A stretch of 64,000 bases of DNA from the NCBI GenBank assembly GCA_958295925.1, contig CATQHL010000001.1, positions 1,685,753 to 1,749,752 on the forward strand. The letters are read 5' to 3'. This DNA is from an uncultured Acidimicrobiales bacterium (GTDB lineage: Bacteria; Actinomycetota; Acidimicrobiia; Acidimicrobiales; CATQHL01). Position numbers and translations under genes: made by a program. The notes beneath the pieces are model-generated. The model did no database searches. It was not told where the DNA came from and worked only from the letters and a program-made list of their open reading frames with translations. The stretch's first letter is position 1. Every line of letters starts with the position of its first letter. Below, piece by piece: positions 40,246 to 49,145 of this stretch.

Positions 40246-42888
40246 TTGTCGGTGACTGAAACCACCGTTTCCCCCGGAGGCGGCGTCGCCCCGGGCGCGA
40301 ACGGGCGGGGCGTGGTGAGCTTCGAGTTGAACGGCTCGACCGTGAGCTGTCGAAGCGACCACCCGCACCTCCTCGAAGCCCTTCGTTCGGAGCTGGGCGT
40401 CATCTCGCCAAAGGACGGCTGCTCGCCCTCGGGTCAGTGTGGCTGCTGCGCCGTGCTGCTCAACGGACGCGCCAGGGTGGCCTGCCAGGTTCCGATGGGG
40501 AAGGCGGCGGGGGCCAGGGTGCAGACGCTGGAGGGGTTCGACCCCGAGGAGCGCCGCAGATACGCCGACGTTTTTGCCGCCCACGGAGCCTTGCAGTGCG
40601 GGTTCTGCACACCGGGCATCCTGGTGAGGACGAAGGCGCTTGTGGATCGCAAAGGGTCGGCGCTTTCCCGCGAGGAGGCGAGCCGTCATCTTGGGGGGCA
40701 CCTCTGCCGATGCACCGGCTACGTGAAGATTCTTGACGCAGTGGAGTCCATTGCCAGCGGGGCGGAAGTGGCGGTGGAGATGCCAGGGCCGGTGGGCAGC
40801 GGCGGCGTCCGATACGAGGCGTACGAGCTGGCCTGCGGCTTTCGTCCCTACATCGACGACATGAGCCCGCCCGGCTGCCTGCACGCCGCTTTGCGCCTGG
40901 CCGATCACGCCCGCGCGGACATCCTGGCGATTGACACTGCCCCGGCGGAGGGGGTTGAGGGCGTGGAGGCGGTCTTCACTGCAGCCGACGTGCCGGGCGA
41001 TCTGCGCGTGGGGTTGATTCACAAGGACTGGCCGGTGTTCATCCCGGAGGGCGGCCGCACCTCGTATCTGGGCGACGTGCTGGCAATCGTCGTGGCCAAC
41101 GACCGCGAGACTGCCCGCGCCGCCGCGGCCCTCATCAAAGTCGAATACCTTCCGCTGCCCCCTTTCACCGACGCCCGCGCCGCCCTGGCCTCCGGCGAGG
41201 ACGCGGTGTGGGGGCTCGACGGCAACGTGCTGTCGGTCTCGCGCTATTCACGCGGCGATGTCGGGTCGGCGCTGGCCTCCTCTGCGCACGTGGTGTCGGA
41301 GACCTTCGCCACCCAGCGCATCGAGCACGCCTATCTTGAGCCGGAGTCCACGCTGGCAGTCCCCACCGCCGACGGCGGGCTGCATCTCTACTCCGGCGGG
41401 CAGGGCGTCTGGGACGATCGCAATCAGTGCGCTTCCGTGCTGGGCGTGCCGCCTGGGCTGATCACCGCTGAGCAGGTCAGCAACGGCGGGGCCTTCGGCG
41501 GCAAGGAGGACATGAGCAATCAGGCGCAGACCGCCCTGGCCGCCTGGCTGACAGGCCGGCCGGTCAAGTGCACCCTCTCCCGAGAGGAGTCGATGCTCAT
41601 TCACCCCAAGCGCCACCCCGTCCGCATGGAATACGTGGCGGGATGCGACGCCGAGGGAAGGCTCACAGCCCTGCGGGCGCGGATGATGGGCGACGCAGGG
41701 CCTTACGCCTCTGTGAGCATGAAGGTTCTGGAGCGGGCGGCCGGGCACGCGTCCGGTCCGTACGTGGTGCCCGACATTGACGTTGAGTCGGTGGCGGTGC
41801 GCACAAACAACCCGATGAGCGGGGCGTTTCGCGGTTTTGGCGCCAACCAGGCGCAGTTTGCGATGGAGGGCGTGATGGATCGCCTCGCTGACGCAGTCGG
41901 CATAGACGGCTGGGAGATGCGTGCGCGCAACGTGGTGCGTCCGGGCTCGGTGTGGGGCCCTGGGCAGATAATGGACGAGGGCTGCGAAGGGGCGCTTGCC
42001 TGCCTCGAGGAGGTGAAGCCCGCCTACTACGCGGCCAAGGCCGCAGGTCGTCCGGCGGGGGTTGCGCTGGGGTTGAAGAACTCGGGGCTGGGGAACGGGT
42101 TCGTAGAGGTGGCGAGGGCAGTGGTGCGGTTCGAAGCCGACGGAGTCGTGGAGGTGCGCCATTGCTGGACGGAGATGGGGCAGGGCGTGCACACAGTGGC
42201 GCTTCAGGTGGCGGTGACCGAACTGGGGGTCGACCCCGAGAGGGTGCGAGTGGTGGTTGACACCACCCGTGAGCTGGGGGCGGGTCAGACGACGGGCAGC
42301 AGGGGCACCCTGATGGGGGCGGGCGCCGTGGCGGACGCCTGCCGGCAGGCGCTGGAGGGGGGCTGCCAACCGGGCGTTGACTACGAGGGCACGTACACCG
42401 TGGACTGGACGGACTCCATCGACGACGGGCTGGAGAACCCCCAAATCCATTCCTGCTTCGGATACGCCTGCCAACTCGTCGAACTCGACCCGGCCAGCGG
42501 CGATGTTGCGCATGTGCTGGCGGTGCACGACGTGGGCAGGGCCGTGAACCCCGTTCTCTGCGAAGGCCAGGTGGAAGGGTCGGTGCACATGGGGCTGGGT
42601 TATGCCCTCAGCGAGGGGTTCCCCACCGACGAGGACGCCCGGCCTGTCAACAGCACCCTGCGCAGCCTTGCCATCATTCGCCCGAAGGACATGCCGGACG
42701 TGACGGTGAGGCTGGTTGAAGTGCCCCAGCCCGACTCCCCCTACGGCATAAAGGGCGTGGGGGAGATTGGCCTGGTGCCCACTGCCGGGGCGGTGGCCGC
42801 TGCGTTGGCTGCCTACGACGGGCGTCGTCGGAACGAGTTGCCGATGCGCAACGACGCAAATCGCGAGCGTGTCGTCGGGTCTCCTTGA
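40246..42888 (+). CDS. Molybdenum hydroxylase with fused [2Fe-2S] domain
   Basis: 880 residues from a TTG at 40246, nine bases after GGAGGG. N-terminal plant-type ferredoxin domain with 'CSPSGQCGCC' and a downstream Cys, then the second cluster domain 'QCGFCTPGILV' and 'HLCRCTGY' (to about residue 165). The Mo-cofactor part follows: 'NGGAFGGKEDMSNQAQ', 'RGFGANQAQFAMEGVMDRL', 'TEMGQGVHTVALQVAV' and catalytic 'GIKGVGEIGLVPTA'. The order FeS-FeS-Mo without FAD matches aldehyde oxidoreductase (Mop) and E. coli XdhD layouts. With SsnA downstream, a purine hydroxylase is likely. Confidence 0.92.
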   Translation: MSVTETTVSPGGGVAPGANGRGVVSFELNGSTVSCRSDHPHLLEALRSELGVISPKDGCSPSGQCGCCAVLLNGRARVACQVPMGKAAGARVQTLEGFDPEERRRYADVFAAHGALQCGFCTPGILVRTKALVDRKGSALSREEASRHLGGHLCRCTGYVKILDAVESIASGAEVAVEMPGPVGSGGVRYEAYELACGFRPYIDDMSPPGCLHAALRLADHARADILAIDTAPAEGVEGVEAVFTAADVPGDLRVGLIHKDWPVFIPEGGRTSYLGDVLAIVVANDRETARAAAALIKVEYLPLPPFTDARAALASGEDAVWGLDGNVLSVSRYSRGDVGSALASSAHVVSETFATQRIEHAYLEPESTLAVPTADGGLHLYSGGQGVWDDRNQCASVLGVPPGLITAEQVSNGGAFGGKEDMSNQAQTALAAWLTGRPVKCTLSREESMLIHPKRHPVRMEYVAGCDAEGRLTALRARMMGDAGPYASVSMKVLERAAGHASGPYVVPDIDVESVAVRTNNPMSGAFRGFGANQAQFAMEGVMDRLADAVGIDGWEMRARNVVRPGSVWGPGQIMDEGCEGALACLEEVKPAYYAAKAAGRPAGVALGLKNSGLGNGFVEVARAVVRFEADGVVEVRHCWTEMGQGVHTVALQVAVTELGVDPERVRVVVDTTRELGAGQTTGSRGTLMGAGAVADACRQALEGGCQPGVDYEGTYTVDWTDSIDDGLENPQIHSCFGYACQLVELDPASGDVAHVLAVHDVGRAVNPVLCEGQVEGSVHMGLGYALSEGFPTDEDARPVNSTLRSLAIIRPKDMPDVTVRLVEVPQPDSPYGIKGVGEIGLVPTAGAVAAALAAYDGRRRNELPMRNDANRERVVGSP

Positions 42889-42889
42889 C

Positions 42890-43960
42890 ATGACTCAAGC
42901 CCGACAGCCTGGCGACCCCGTAACGCTGTCGGCAAACCAGACTCCAGGGCTGGTTTGCGCCCACCACCACTTCTACTCGACGTTGGCGCGGGGCATGTTC
43001 GCGCCGTCGAGGTCGCCAAGGAACTTCCGCGAAATCCTGGAAATCATCTGGTGGAAACTCGACTGCGCCGTCGATTTGGAGATCATCCGCGCCTCAGCCC
43101 GGCTGGGGGCGCTGGAGTGCCTTGAGGCGGGTTGCACCGCTGTTGTCGATCACCACGAGTCGCCCAACGCCATCGAGGGGTCGCTATCGGTGATCGCCGA
43201 GGCTGCTGAGGAGGTCGGCGTGCGGGTGAGATGCGCCTACGGCGTGACGGACCGCCACGGGGCAGATGGGGCGCGGGCCGGCCTGGCCGAGGGCGAGCGC
43301 TACTTGCGGGCGGGAGGCAGGGGGTACGTGGGCGTCCACGCAGCGTTCACCTGCTCCGACGAAAGCCTGGAGGCCGCAGCCGGCCTGGCCGAGGACCTGG
43401 GCGTGGGGGTTCACCTCCACGTCGCCGAAGGCCCTCCCGACTCCGGGGCGGCCGCTCGCCTGGCGTCGCTCAGCAGGGATAACTGGCTGCTCGTCCACGG
43501 CGTCTGCCTGCCCGATCCGGTCGAGTTGGCCGGGACTCTGGTGCACAACCCCCGCTCCAACCTCAACAACTCCGTGGGGTACGCCCGTCCCCGCCGCTTC
43601 GGGAAGGTGGTGCTGGGAACCGACGGAATCGGCGGCGACATGCTCGATGAGTTTCGCCTGGCGTATTTGTGCCTGCGGGGGGAGGACGTGACCGCTTCGC
43701 CGACCGAGGCGTGGGCGTGGCTGGCCAACGGATGGGAACTGTTTCCGGAGGCGCTCTCCGACCTGGTGACCTGGAGCTATTCCCCGATGGATCCCTGGCA
43801 CCTTGCATTCACGCCTGGCGTGCGTCCGCTGCGGGTGGAGCGCGACGGCGAGACGCTCTGGGAGGACGGCCGACCCACCAGGGTGGACGCCTCTGAGGTG
43901 CGAGCGAAAGCCGGCGAGCAGGCCAGGCGTCTCCATCGGCGTATAGCGGAGATGGGGTAG
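42890..43960 (+). CDS. ssnA: SsnA-like amidohydrolase lacking the N-terminal beta domain
   Basis: 356 residues from the ATG at 42890, one base after the upstream stop. The barrel matches SsnA: 'PGLVCAHHHFYSTLARG' near residue 22, 'FREILEIIWWKLDCAVDLE', 'GCTAVVDHHESP', 'HLHVAEGP', 'LVHGV', and 'LGTDGIGGDMLDEFRLAY'. Metal ligands (HxH, two His, one Asp) are all kept. What is missing is the first ~60 residues that normally form half of the beta-sandwich; upstream in-frame codons lie inside the previous gene. SsnA genes travel with XdhD-type hydroxylases, as here. The reaction is unproven. Confidence 0.86.
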   Translation: MTQARQPGDPVTLSANQTPGLVCAHHHFYSTLARGMFAPSRSPRNFREILEIIWWKLDCAVDLEIIRASARLGALECLEAGCTAVVDHHESPNAIEGSLSVIAEAAEEVGVRVRCAYGVTDRHGADGARAGLAEGERYLRAGGRGYVGVHAAFTCSDESLEAAAGLAEDLGVGVHLHVAEGPPDSGAAARLASLSRDNWLLVHGVCLPDPVELAGTLVHNPRSNLNNSVGYARPRRFGKVVLGTDGIGGDMLDEFRLAYLCLRGEDVTASPTEAWAWLANGWELFPEALSDLVTWSYSPMDPWHLAFTPGVRPLRVERDGETLWEDGRPTRVDASEVRAKAGEQARRLHRRIAEMG

Positions 43961-43983
43961 CAGTGCCTGGGAAGGAGGCCTGA

Positions 43984-45012
43984 ATGGCTGATAACCGCAA
44001 GCGTGCAGCCCTCTACCTGCAGGACGCCCACTCCCTGCGTGAGGCGATGACGCACGTACAGGCGGCGGAGAGGGCGGGCTTCGAGGCCGTCTGGCAGGCC
44101 GAGAGCCGGCTGGTGCGGGAGGCCACCGTGCCGATGGCCGCCTTTGCCTCGGTGACCGAGCGCATAAAGGTCGGCTCCGGCGTGGTCGCGTCGTGGACGC
44201 GCAACCCGGCTCTGCTGGCAGCCACCTTCTCCACCCTCGACGACCTGGCCCCGGGCCGAATCATGCTGGGGATCGGGGCGTGGTGGGATCCGCTGGCGCG
44301 CAAGGTGGGGATTCAGCGTCGGCGCCCGCTGCTTCAGATGCGGGAGGTGGTGGAGTCGGTGAGGGCGCTGCTGGCCAATCAGAACGTCACCTTCCACGGG
44401 GAGTTCGTGAACCTCGACGGAGTCGAGCTGGACTACGTGCATCAGGAACGACGAGCCAAGGACGTGCCCATCTACATAGGCGCCACTGGAATGAGGATGA
44501 TGGAGCTCACCGGCGAGATTGCAGACGGGGTCGTGCTCAACTACCTGGTCTCCCCCACGTACAACCTCCAGGCGATGGACGCCCTGGAGCGGGGGGCGTC
44601 ACGGGCTGGCCGCTCGGTGGACGACCTTGACCGCCCGCAACTGATCGTCTGCTCGATGGACAGCGATCGTGCGGCTGCGATCGACGCTGCGAGGGGGATG
44701 GTCACCCAGTACATGGGCCAGCAGCCGCACATCATGCGCGCCTCCGGGGTGCCGACCTCGCTGCTCGAGGACATCGGGCGCGTTCTCACGTGGCCTGCCA
44801 CCCACGAGCAGGTGATGGAGGCGTCCAAGCTGGTGCCCGACGACATAGTTCAGCTCATCTGCGCGGCCGGCACGCCCACAGAGTGCGTTGAGAAGGTGGA
44901 TCACTACCTGGAGCAGGGCTGCACATGTCCGATCCTCTACCCTCTGGGCGAAGACGTGGGCTTGATGCTCGAAACCTTTTCGCCCGCAAGGCCTTCCGTG
45001 GGCGGCAGGTGA
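43984..45012 (+). CDS. LLM-class flavin-dependent oxidoreductase
   Basis: 342 residues, ATG with AAGGAGG ahead. Luciferase-like monooxygenase fold: '[19 protein letters not shown]', '[21 protein letters not shown]', '[23 protein letters not shown]', '[31 protein letters not shown]'. The family uses F420 or FMN. In this cluster it may open or reduce a heterocycle, as RutA does for pyrimidines, or be an F420-dependent reductase; the sequence does not decide. Confidence 0.9.
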   Translation: MADNRKRAALYLQDAHSLREAMTHVQAAERAGFEAVWQAESRLVREATVPMAAFASVTERIKVGSGVVASWTRNPALLAATFSTLDDLAPGRIMLGIGAWWDPLARKVGIQRRRPLLQMREVVESVRALLANQNVTFHGEFVNLDGVELDYVHQERRAKDVPIYIGATGMRMMELTGEIADGVVLNYLVSPTYNLQAMDALERGASRAGRSVDDLDRPQLIVCSMDSDRAAAIDAARGMVTQYMGQQPHIMRASGVPTSLLEDIGRVLTWPATHEQVMEASKLVPDDIVQLICAAGTPTECVEKVDHYLEQGCTCPILYPLGEDVGLMLETFSPARPSVGGR

Positions 45013-45042
45013 GGTGTGGGCGCCAGATGAGGTGTGCTGTTG

Positions 45043-46482
45043 ATGGAACACTCTGAGTACGCGTCTTTCGACGCCGTTGGGCTGGCCGCCCTGGTGAGGT
45101 CGGGGGAGGTGAGCGCCCTTGAGATCACGGAGGCCGCCATCGCCCGCATCGAGGCGGTCGACGGCCTGCTCAACGCCCTAATGCATCGCAGCTTTGACAG
45201 GGCGCTTGAGGTCGCCAAAGGGGAATTGCCCGAGGGGGCGCTGAGCGGGGTGCCGTTCCTGCTCAAAGATCTGCTGCCCGCCAGCGAGGGCGACGCCATG
45301 CACTTGGGCATGAAGGCGCTGCGGGAGATTGACTACGTCCACTTCATGGACTGCAACCTCACCTCGCTCTACCGTCAGGCCGGGCTCGTGCTTCTGGGTC
45401 GCACGAACGTGCCAGAACTGGGCCTGGTGGCAGCGACCGAGCCGCTGGCCTACGGCCCCACGGCCAACCCCTGGAACCGCTCCCTCGGCACCGGCGGGTC
45501 ATCGGGGGGTTCGGCGGCTGCCGTGGCTTCCGGCATGGTTCCGGCAGCCGGCGGCAGCGACGGTGGAGGCTCCATCCGCATTCCCTCCGCCCTCTGCGGC
45601 GTTGTCGGGCTGAAGCCGACCACAGGGCGGGTTTCGAAAGGGCCGCTGGGCGAGGAGTGGGGGTTCTCGGTGCCTCACGCCCTTTGCCGCACCGTTCGCG
45701 ACTGCGCCGCCCTGCTCGATGTGGAGGCGGTCTGGTTCCCGGGCGACGGGATGCGCCTGCCGCTGCCCCCCCGTCCTTTCGTCGAGGTGGCGGCCGAGGA
45801 GCCCGGCCCGCTTCGGATAGGGCTGCGCACGGCGCATCCGGCCGGCACCGACACCTCCGTCCACCCCGACTGCGCGGCAGCCGCCGAAGAGGCCGCCCTT
45901 GAACTGTCGTCGCTGGGGCATTTCGTCGAGGAGGCCAGCCCGTCCGCCCTTGACGGAGACCTCATCCACCCGTTCATCACAATTTGGGGAGCGAGCCTGG
46001 CGTTCACGCTGGACCGTCTGGCGCCTCTCATCGGCCGGCCTTTCAACGAGGACGATCTGGAACCGGCCACTTGGCTGATGGCCGAGCGCGGGCGAAAGGT
46101 GACCGCCGTCGAGTACCTGGCCGCAGAGGACGCTGTGATGAACTTCCGTCGTGCGGCGGCTTCATGGTGGGCCCAGGGCTGGGACGTGCTGGTCACGCCC
46201 ACCACCGCCGCCCCGGCGCCTCCGCTGGGCGCGATGGTCTCAACTCCGGAGGAACCGATGAGGGGCTTGAGCGAATCCATCCCCTACGCCACCTTCACCC
46301 TGCCCTTCAACATGAGTGGCCAGCCTGCCATCTCCCTGCCGCTGGGCCTGAGCAGCGACGGGACGCCCCTGGGCGTCCAGTTGGTTGCGGGTTTCGGGCG
46401 GGAAGACCTGCTGCTAAGCGTCGCTGCGCAGCTTGAAGCCTCGACTGGGTGGTCGCTGCCTGCGGAGCTGGACTTGCCGTAG
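45043..46482 (+). CDS. Amidase (amidase-signature family)
   Basis: 479 residues from the ATG at 45043; in-frame GTG and TTG lie 9 and 3 bases upstream. The Ser-cisSer-Lys triad is visible: Lys in 'PFLLKDLLPASEGD', and the serines in 'GTGGSSGGSAAAVASG' and 'GGSDGGGSIRIPSALCG'. 'GVVGLKPTTGRVSKGP' follows. It hydrolyses an amide or ureido-type bond. Located between the flavin oxidoreductase and a guanine-nucleotide enzyme, so it may act on a ring-opened N-heterocycle; this is inferred from position only. Confidence 0.92.
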   Translation: MEHSEYASFDAVGLAALVRSGEVSALEITEAAIARIEAVDGLLNALMHRSFDRALEVAKGELPEGALSGVPFLLKDLLPASEGDAMHLGMKALREIDYVHFMDCNLTSLYRQAGLVLLGRTNVPELGLVAATEPLAYGPTANPWNRSLGTGGSSGGSAAAVASGMVPAAGGSDGGGSIRIPSALCGVVGLKPTTGRVSKGPLGEEWGFSVPHALCRTVRDCAALLDVEAVWFPGDGMRLPLPPRPFVEVAAEEPGPLRIGLRTAHPAGTDTSVHPDCAAAAEEAALELSSLGHFVEEASPSALDGDLIHPFITIWGASLAFTLDRLAPLIGRPFNEDDLEPATWLMAERGRKVTAVEYLAAEDAVMNFRRAAASWWAQGWDVLVTPTTAAPAPPLGAMVSTPEEPMRGLSESIPYATFTLPFNMSGQPAISLPLGLSSDGTPLGVQLVAGFGREDLLLSVAAQLEASTGWSLPAELDLP

Positions 46483-46579
46483 CCCGCCTGGCCTGCGGAC
46501 GTGAGTTGACGCCTTGGCGCCGCCGATGGCGGGGCCTGCCCTAAGGTTGACTTGTAATCCAGCACCTTCTCACCAGGGC

Positions 46580-47641
46580 ATGACTCTCGAAGACCTCCGC
46601 GTCGGCCTCACATACGACGACGTGCTGCTGGTTCCGCGCCGATCGTCCGTGGCGTCGCGGCGCGAAGTCAGCCTTGGCACCCGGCTCAGCCGAAACGTCC
46701 GCCTTGATCTCCCGGTTGTTGCGGCCAACATGGACACTGTCTGCGAGGCTGAGATGGCGATCGCCCTGGCACGGCTGGGCGGCATGGGCGTGATTCACCG
46801 CTTCATGCCTCCTCTCGCCCATGCCAGGGAGGTCGAGAAGGTGAAGATGGCCGACGCCGACCTGGTGGTGGGCGCAGCCGTGGGCACCAATCCCGCCATG
46901 ATTGAGCGCGCCAGGATGTGCGTGTCAGCCGGTGCTGAGGTGCTGATGCTGGACATCGCCCACGGGCACTCCGACCATGCCATAGCGGGGGTGAAGCGCC
47001 TTAGGGAGGAGTTTCCCGACCTCGACCTCGTGGCCGGCAACGTTGCCACAGGCGAGGGGGCGGCCGATCTGGCGGCGGCAGGAGCCGACGCAATCAAGGT
47101 GGGGGTAGGGCCGGGCGGAGTGTGCACCACCCGGCTCGTGGCCGGCGTGGGCGTGCCGCAGCTCACCGCCCTCTCAGACGCCCTCGCTGGTGCAGGGGAT
47201 GTGCCCGTGATGGCCGACGGCGGCATCCGCACCGCCGGCGACATTGCCAAGGCTCTGGCAGTTGGCGCCTCGACGGTGATGATCGGCAGCCTGTTCGCCG
47301 GCACCAAGGAGAGCCCAGGGGAGGTTGAGAACTCCTCACGGGGGCTGGTGAAGCGCATCAGGGGCATGGCCTCTCGTGAGGCGGCTGAGGGCCGTGCGGA
47401 GCGTCACGGCGCTGAACTCGACGACGAGTACTTCGAGCATCGTGCGCCAGAGGGGGTTGAAGGGCTCGTGCCTTACAAGGGGGAGGTCGCCAAGGTGGTG
47501 GGAGGACTGCTCGGCGGCGTCAAGAGCTCGATGAGCTACATGAACGCCGTCAACCTCGCCGAGTTCCGCCGCAACGCCGCCTTTGTCCAGGTCACTGCGG
47601 CGGGTCTGGCAGAAAACTATCCGCACGCAGTAATGGGCTGA
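46580..47641 (+). CDS. GMP reductase / IMP dehydrogenase-family enzyme without CBS domains
   Basis: 353 residues from the ATG at 46580. (beta/alpha)8 barrel with '[16 protein letters not shown]', '[25 protein letters not shown]', '[11 protein letters not shown]', '[12 protein letters not shown]', the catalytic-Cys loop '[13 protein letters not shown]', '[18 protein letters not shown]' and '[13 protein letters not shown]'. No CBS pair interrupts it, and the length suits GMP reductase. Where IMP dehydrogenases have an Arg-Tyr dyad (DRYF), this reads '[12 protein letters not shown]', so the catalytic Arg appears to be Glu. That and the purine-catabolic context favour GMP reductase or a related activity over de novo GMP synthesis. 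Confidence 0.88.
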   Translation: MTLEDLRVGLTYDDVLLVPRRSSVASRREVSLGTRLSRNVRLDLPVVAANMDTVCEAEMAIALARLGGMGVIHRFMPPLAHAREVEKVKMADADLVVGAAVGTNPAMIERARMCVSAGAEVLMLDIAHGHSDHAIAGVKRLREEFPDLDLVAGNVATGEGAADLAAAGADAIKVGVGPGGVCTTRLVAGVGVPQLTALSDALAGAGDVPVMADGGIRTAGDIAKALAVGASTVMIGSLFAGTKESPGEVENSSRGLVKRIRGMASREAAEGRAERHGAELDDEYFEHRAPEGVEGLVPYKGEVAKVVGGLLGGVKSSMSYMNAVNLAEFRRNAAFVQVTAAGLAENYPHAVMG

Positions 47642-47776
47642 CGGGGCGTTTCCCGAAGCGCGAGGCCCTCTGAAGCGTGCCGCAGCGGGCATGCGCTGAA
47701 GTTTCTAAAGTCTTGAAATGATGCCTGACCTCAGAGACGACCGTCTTCGGGGAGGTTGCCTGAACCGTTCGAGCCC

Positions 47777-49084
47777 ATGAGCGGCGACGTCGACCGTCTT
47801 GTGTTGCGCGGGGCGCGCTGGCCGGGGGACGTGGCAGTGCGCGGCGGCGTCATAGAGGCGGTGGGGTCTGTGGTCGCAGAGCCGGGCGACGTCGTCATCG
47901 GCTGCGACGGCGACATCCTCACCGCCGGCCTGATCAACACGCACCACCATCTCTACCAGTGGATGACGCGGGGGAGAGCCGTCGGTTGCGACCTCTTCAG
48001 CTGGCTGGTGGCCCTCTACCCCGTCTGGGGGCGGCTGAGGCCAGAGGACGTGTCTGCCGCAGCGAGGGTGGGCTTGGCCGAATTGGCGCTGAGCGGCGTC
48101 AGCACCGTCTTTGACCATCACTACGTGGTGCCTCGCGGCGACGACGCAGTCTTCGACGTCATTGTTGAGGCGGCAGCCGAGGTTGGCGTGCGCCTGCACC
48201 TGGCGCGGGGCTCGATGGACCTGGGCGAGAGCGACGGGGGCCTGCCCCCCGATCACCTGGTGGAGAACATCGACGCCATAGCCGACTCCACCGAGCGGCT
48301 GGTGGCTCAGTATCACGACGGCGAAAGGGTGTCAATCGTCGTTGCGCCTTGCAGCCCCTTCTCGGTGAGCACCGAACTGATGGTGTCCTCGGCGGAGTTG
48401 GCTCGGAGCCTGGGCGTGCGTTTGCACACCCATCTCGTGGAGACGATTGAGGAGCAGCAGCACTGCGTGGAGCGGTTCGGAAGGCGGCCCGTGGAGGTTC
48501 TGGAGAGTTGGGGATGGATGGCCGACGACGTCTGGCTGGCGCATGGAATCCACCTCGACGGAGAAGAGATAGCACGTCTGGGGGCCGCCGGGGTGGGGGT
48601 GGCGCATTGCCCTTCGTCGAACGCCAGGCTGGCGGCGGGGATGTGTCCCGTGGTCGGGCTGCGGGAGGCGGGCGCAGCGGTGGGGCTGGGGGTGGACGGG
48701 GCGGCCTCCAACGAGGTGGGCGGGTTGTTCGGGGAGATGCGCCAGGCCCTCTACACGGCGCGCCTGCGTGAAGGCCGGGCCGACGCCCTGATGCCCGCGG
48801 ATGTTCTGGAGATGGCCACTGCGGGAGGGGCGGCGTGCCTGGGCCGGTCGCGCGACCTGGGGCGGCTGGCGGCGGGGATGGCCGGCGACGTTGCCGTCTG
48901 GCCAGCCTGCGACCTGGGCGACATTGCCGAGGCCCCGACGGCTCTGGCCCTGGGCCCCGACCGTCGGGTGCGCCACCTTTTTGTGTCCGGGCGGCAGGTC
49001 GTGGCCGACGGGAAGATTCCTGGCCTCGACCTGGGGGCGGCTCACAGGGAACTGGCTCGCCGGGCCTCGGCTCTGCACGACTAG
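47777..49084 (+). CDS. 8-oxoguanine deaminase-like amidohydrolase
   Basis: 435 residues from the ATG at 47777; an in-frame TTG at 47756 abuts GGAGG directly and is less likely. A complete Zn-dependent deaminase of the TrzN/atzA group: 'LINTHHHLYQWMTRG', 'STVFDHHYVV', 'RLHTHLVETIEEQ', 'LAHGIHL', 'VAHCPSSNARLAAG' and 'GLGVDGAASNEVGG'. All metal ligands and the catalytic Glu/His/Asp set are present. The 'HHHLYQWMTRG' and 'HLVETIEEQ' motifs are typical of 8-oxoguanine/guanine-type deaminases. It would convert an aminopurine to its oxo form and feed the xanthine hydroxylases upstream. Confidence 0.9.
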   Translation: MSGDVDRLVLRGARWPGDVAVRGGVIEAVGSVVAEPGDVVIGCDGDILTAGLINTHHHLYQWMTRGRAVGCDLFSWLVALYPVWGRLRPEDVSAAARVGLAELALSGVSTVFDHHYVVPRGDDAVFDVIVEAAAEVGVRLHLARGSMDLGESDGGLPPDHLVENIDAIADSTERLVAQYHDGERVSIVVAPCSPFSVSTELMVSSAELARSLGVRLHTHLVETIEEQQHCVERFGRRPVEVLESWGWMADDVWLAHGIHLDGEEIARLGAAGVGVAHCPSSNARLAAGMCPVVGLREAGAAVGLGVDGAASNEVGGLFGEMRQALYTARLREGRADALMPADVLEMATAGGAACLGRSRDLGRLAAGMAGDVAVWPACDLGDIAEAPTALALGPDRRVRHLFVSGRQVVADGKIPGLDLGAAHRELARRASALHD

Positions 49085-49145
49085 CGCACTTCTGAGGGAT
49101 GCGGGGCGCTTTCCTGGCGAGCCGCAGGAACTAGCATTCGGCGGC

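Noticed and set aside
41248-42891. 547-codon open frame antisense to the molybdenum hydroxylase gene
   Set aside because: It is a shadow of high-GC codon bias in a gene with clear catalytic motifs; no ribosome-binding site or protein similarity.
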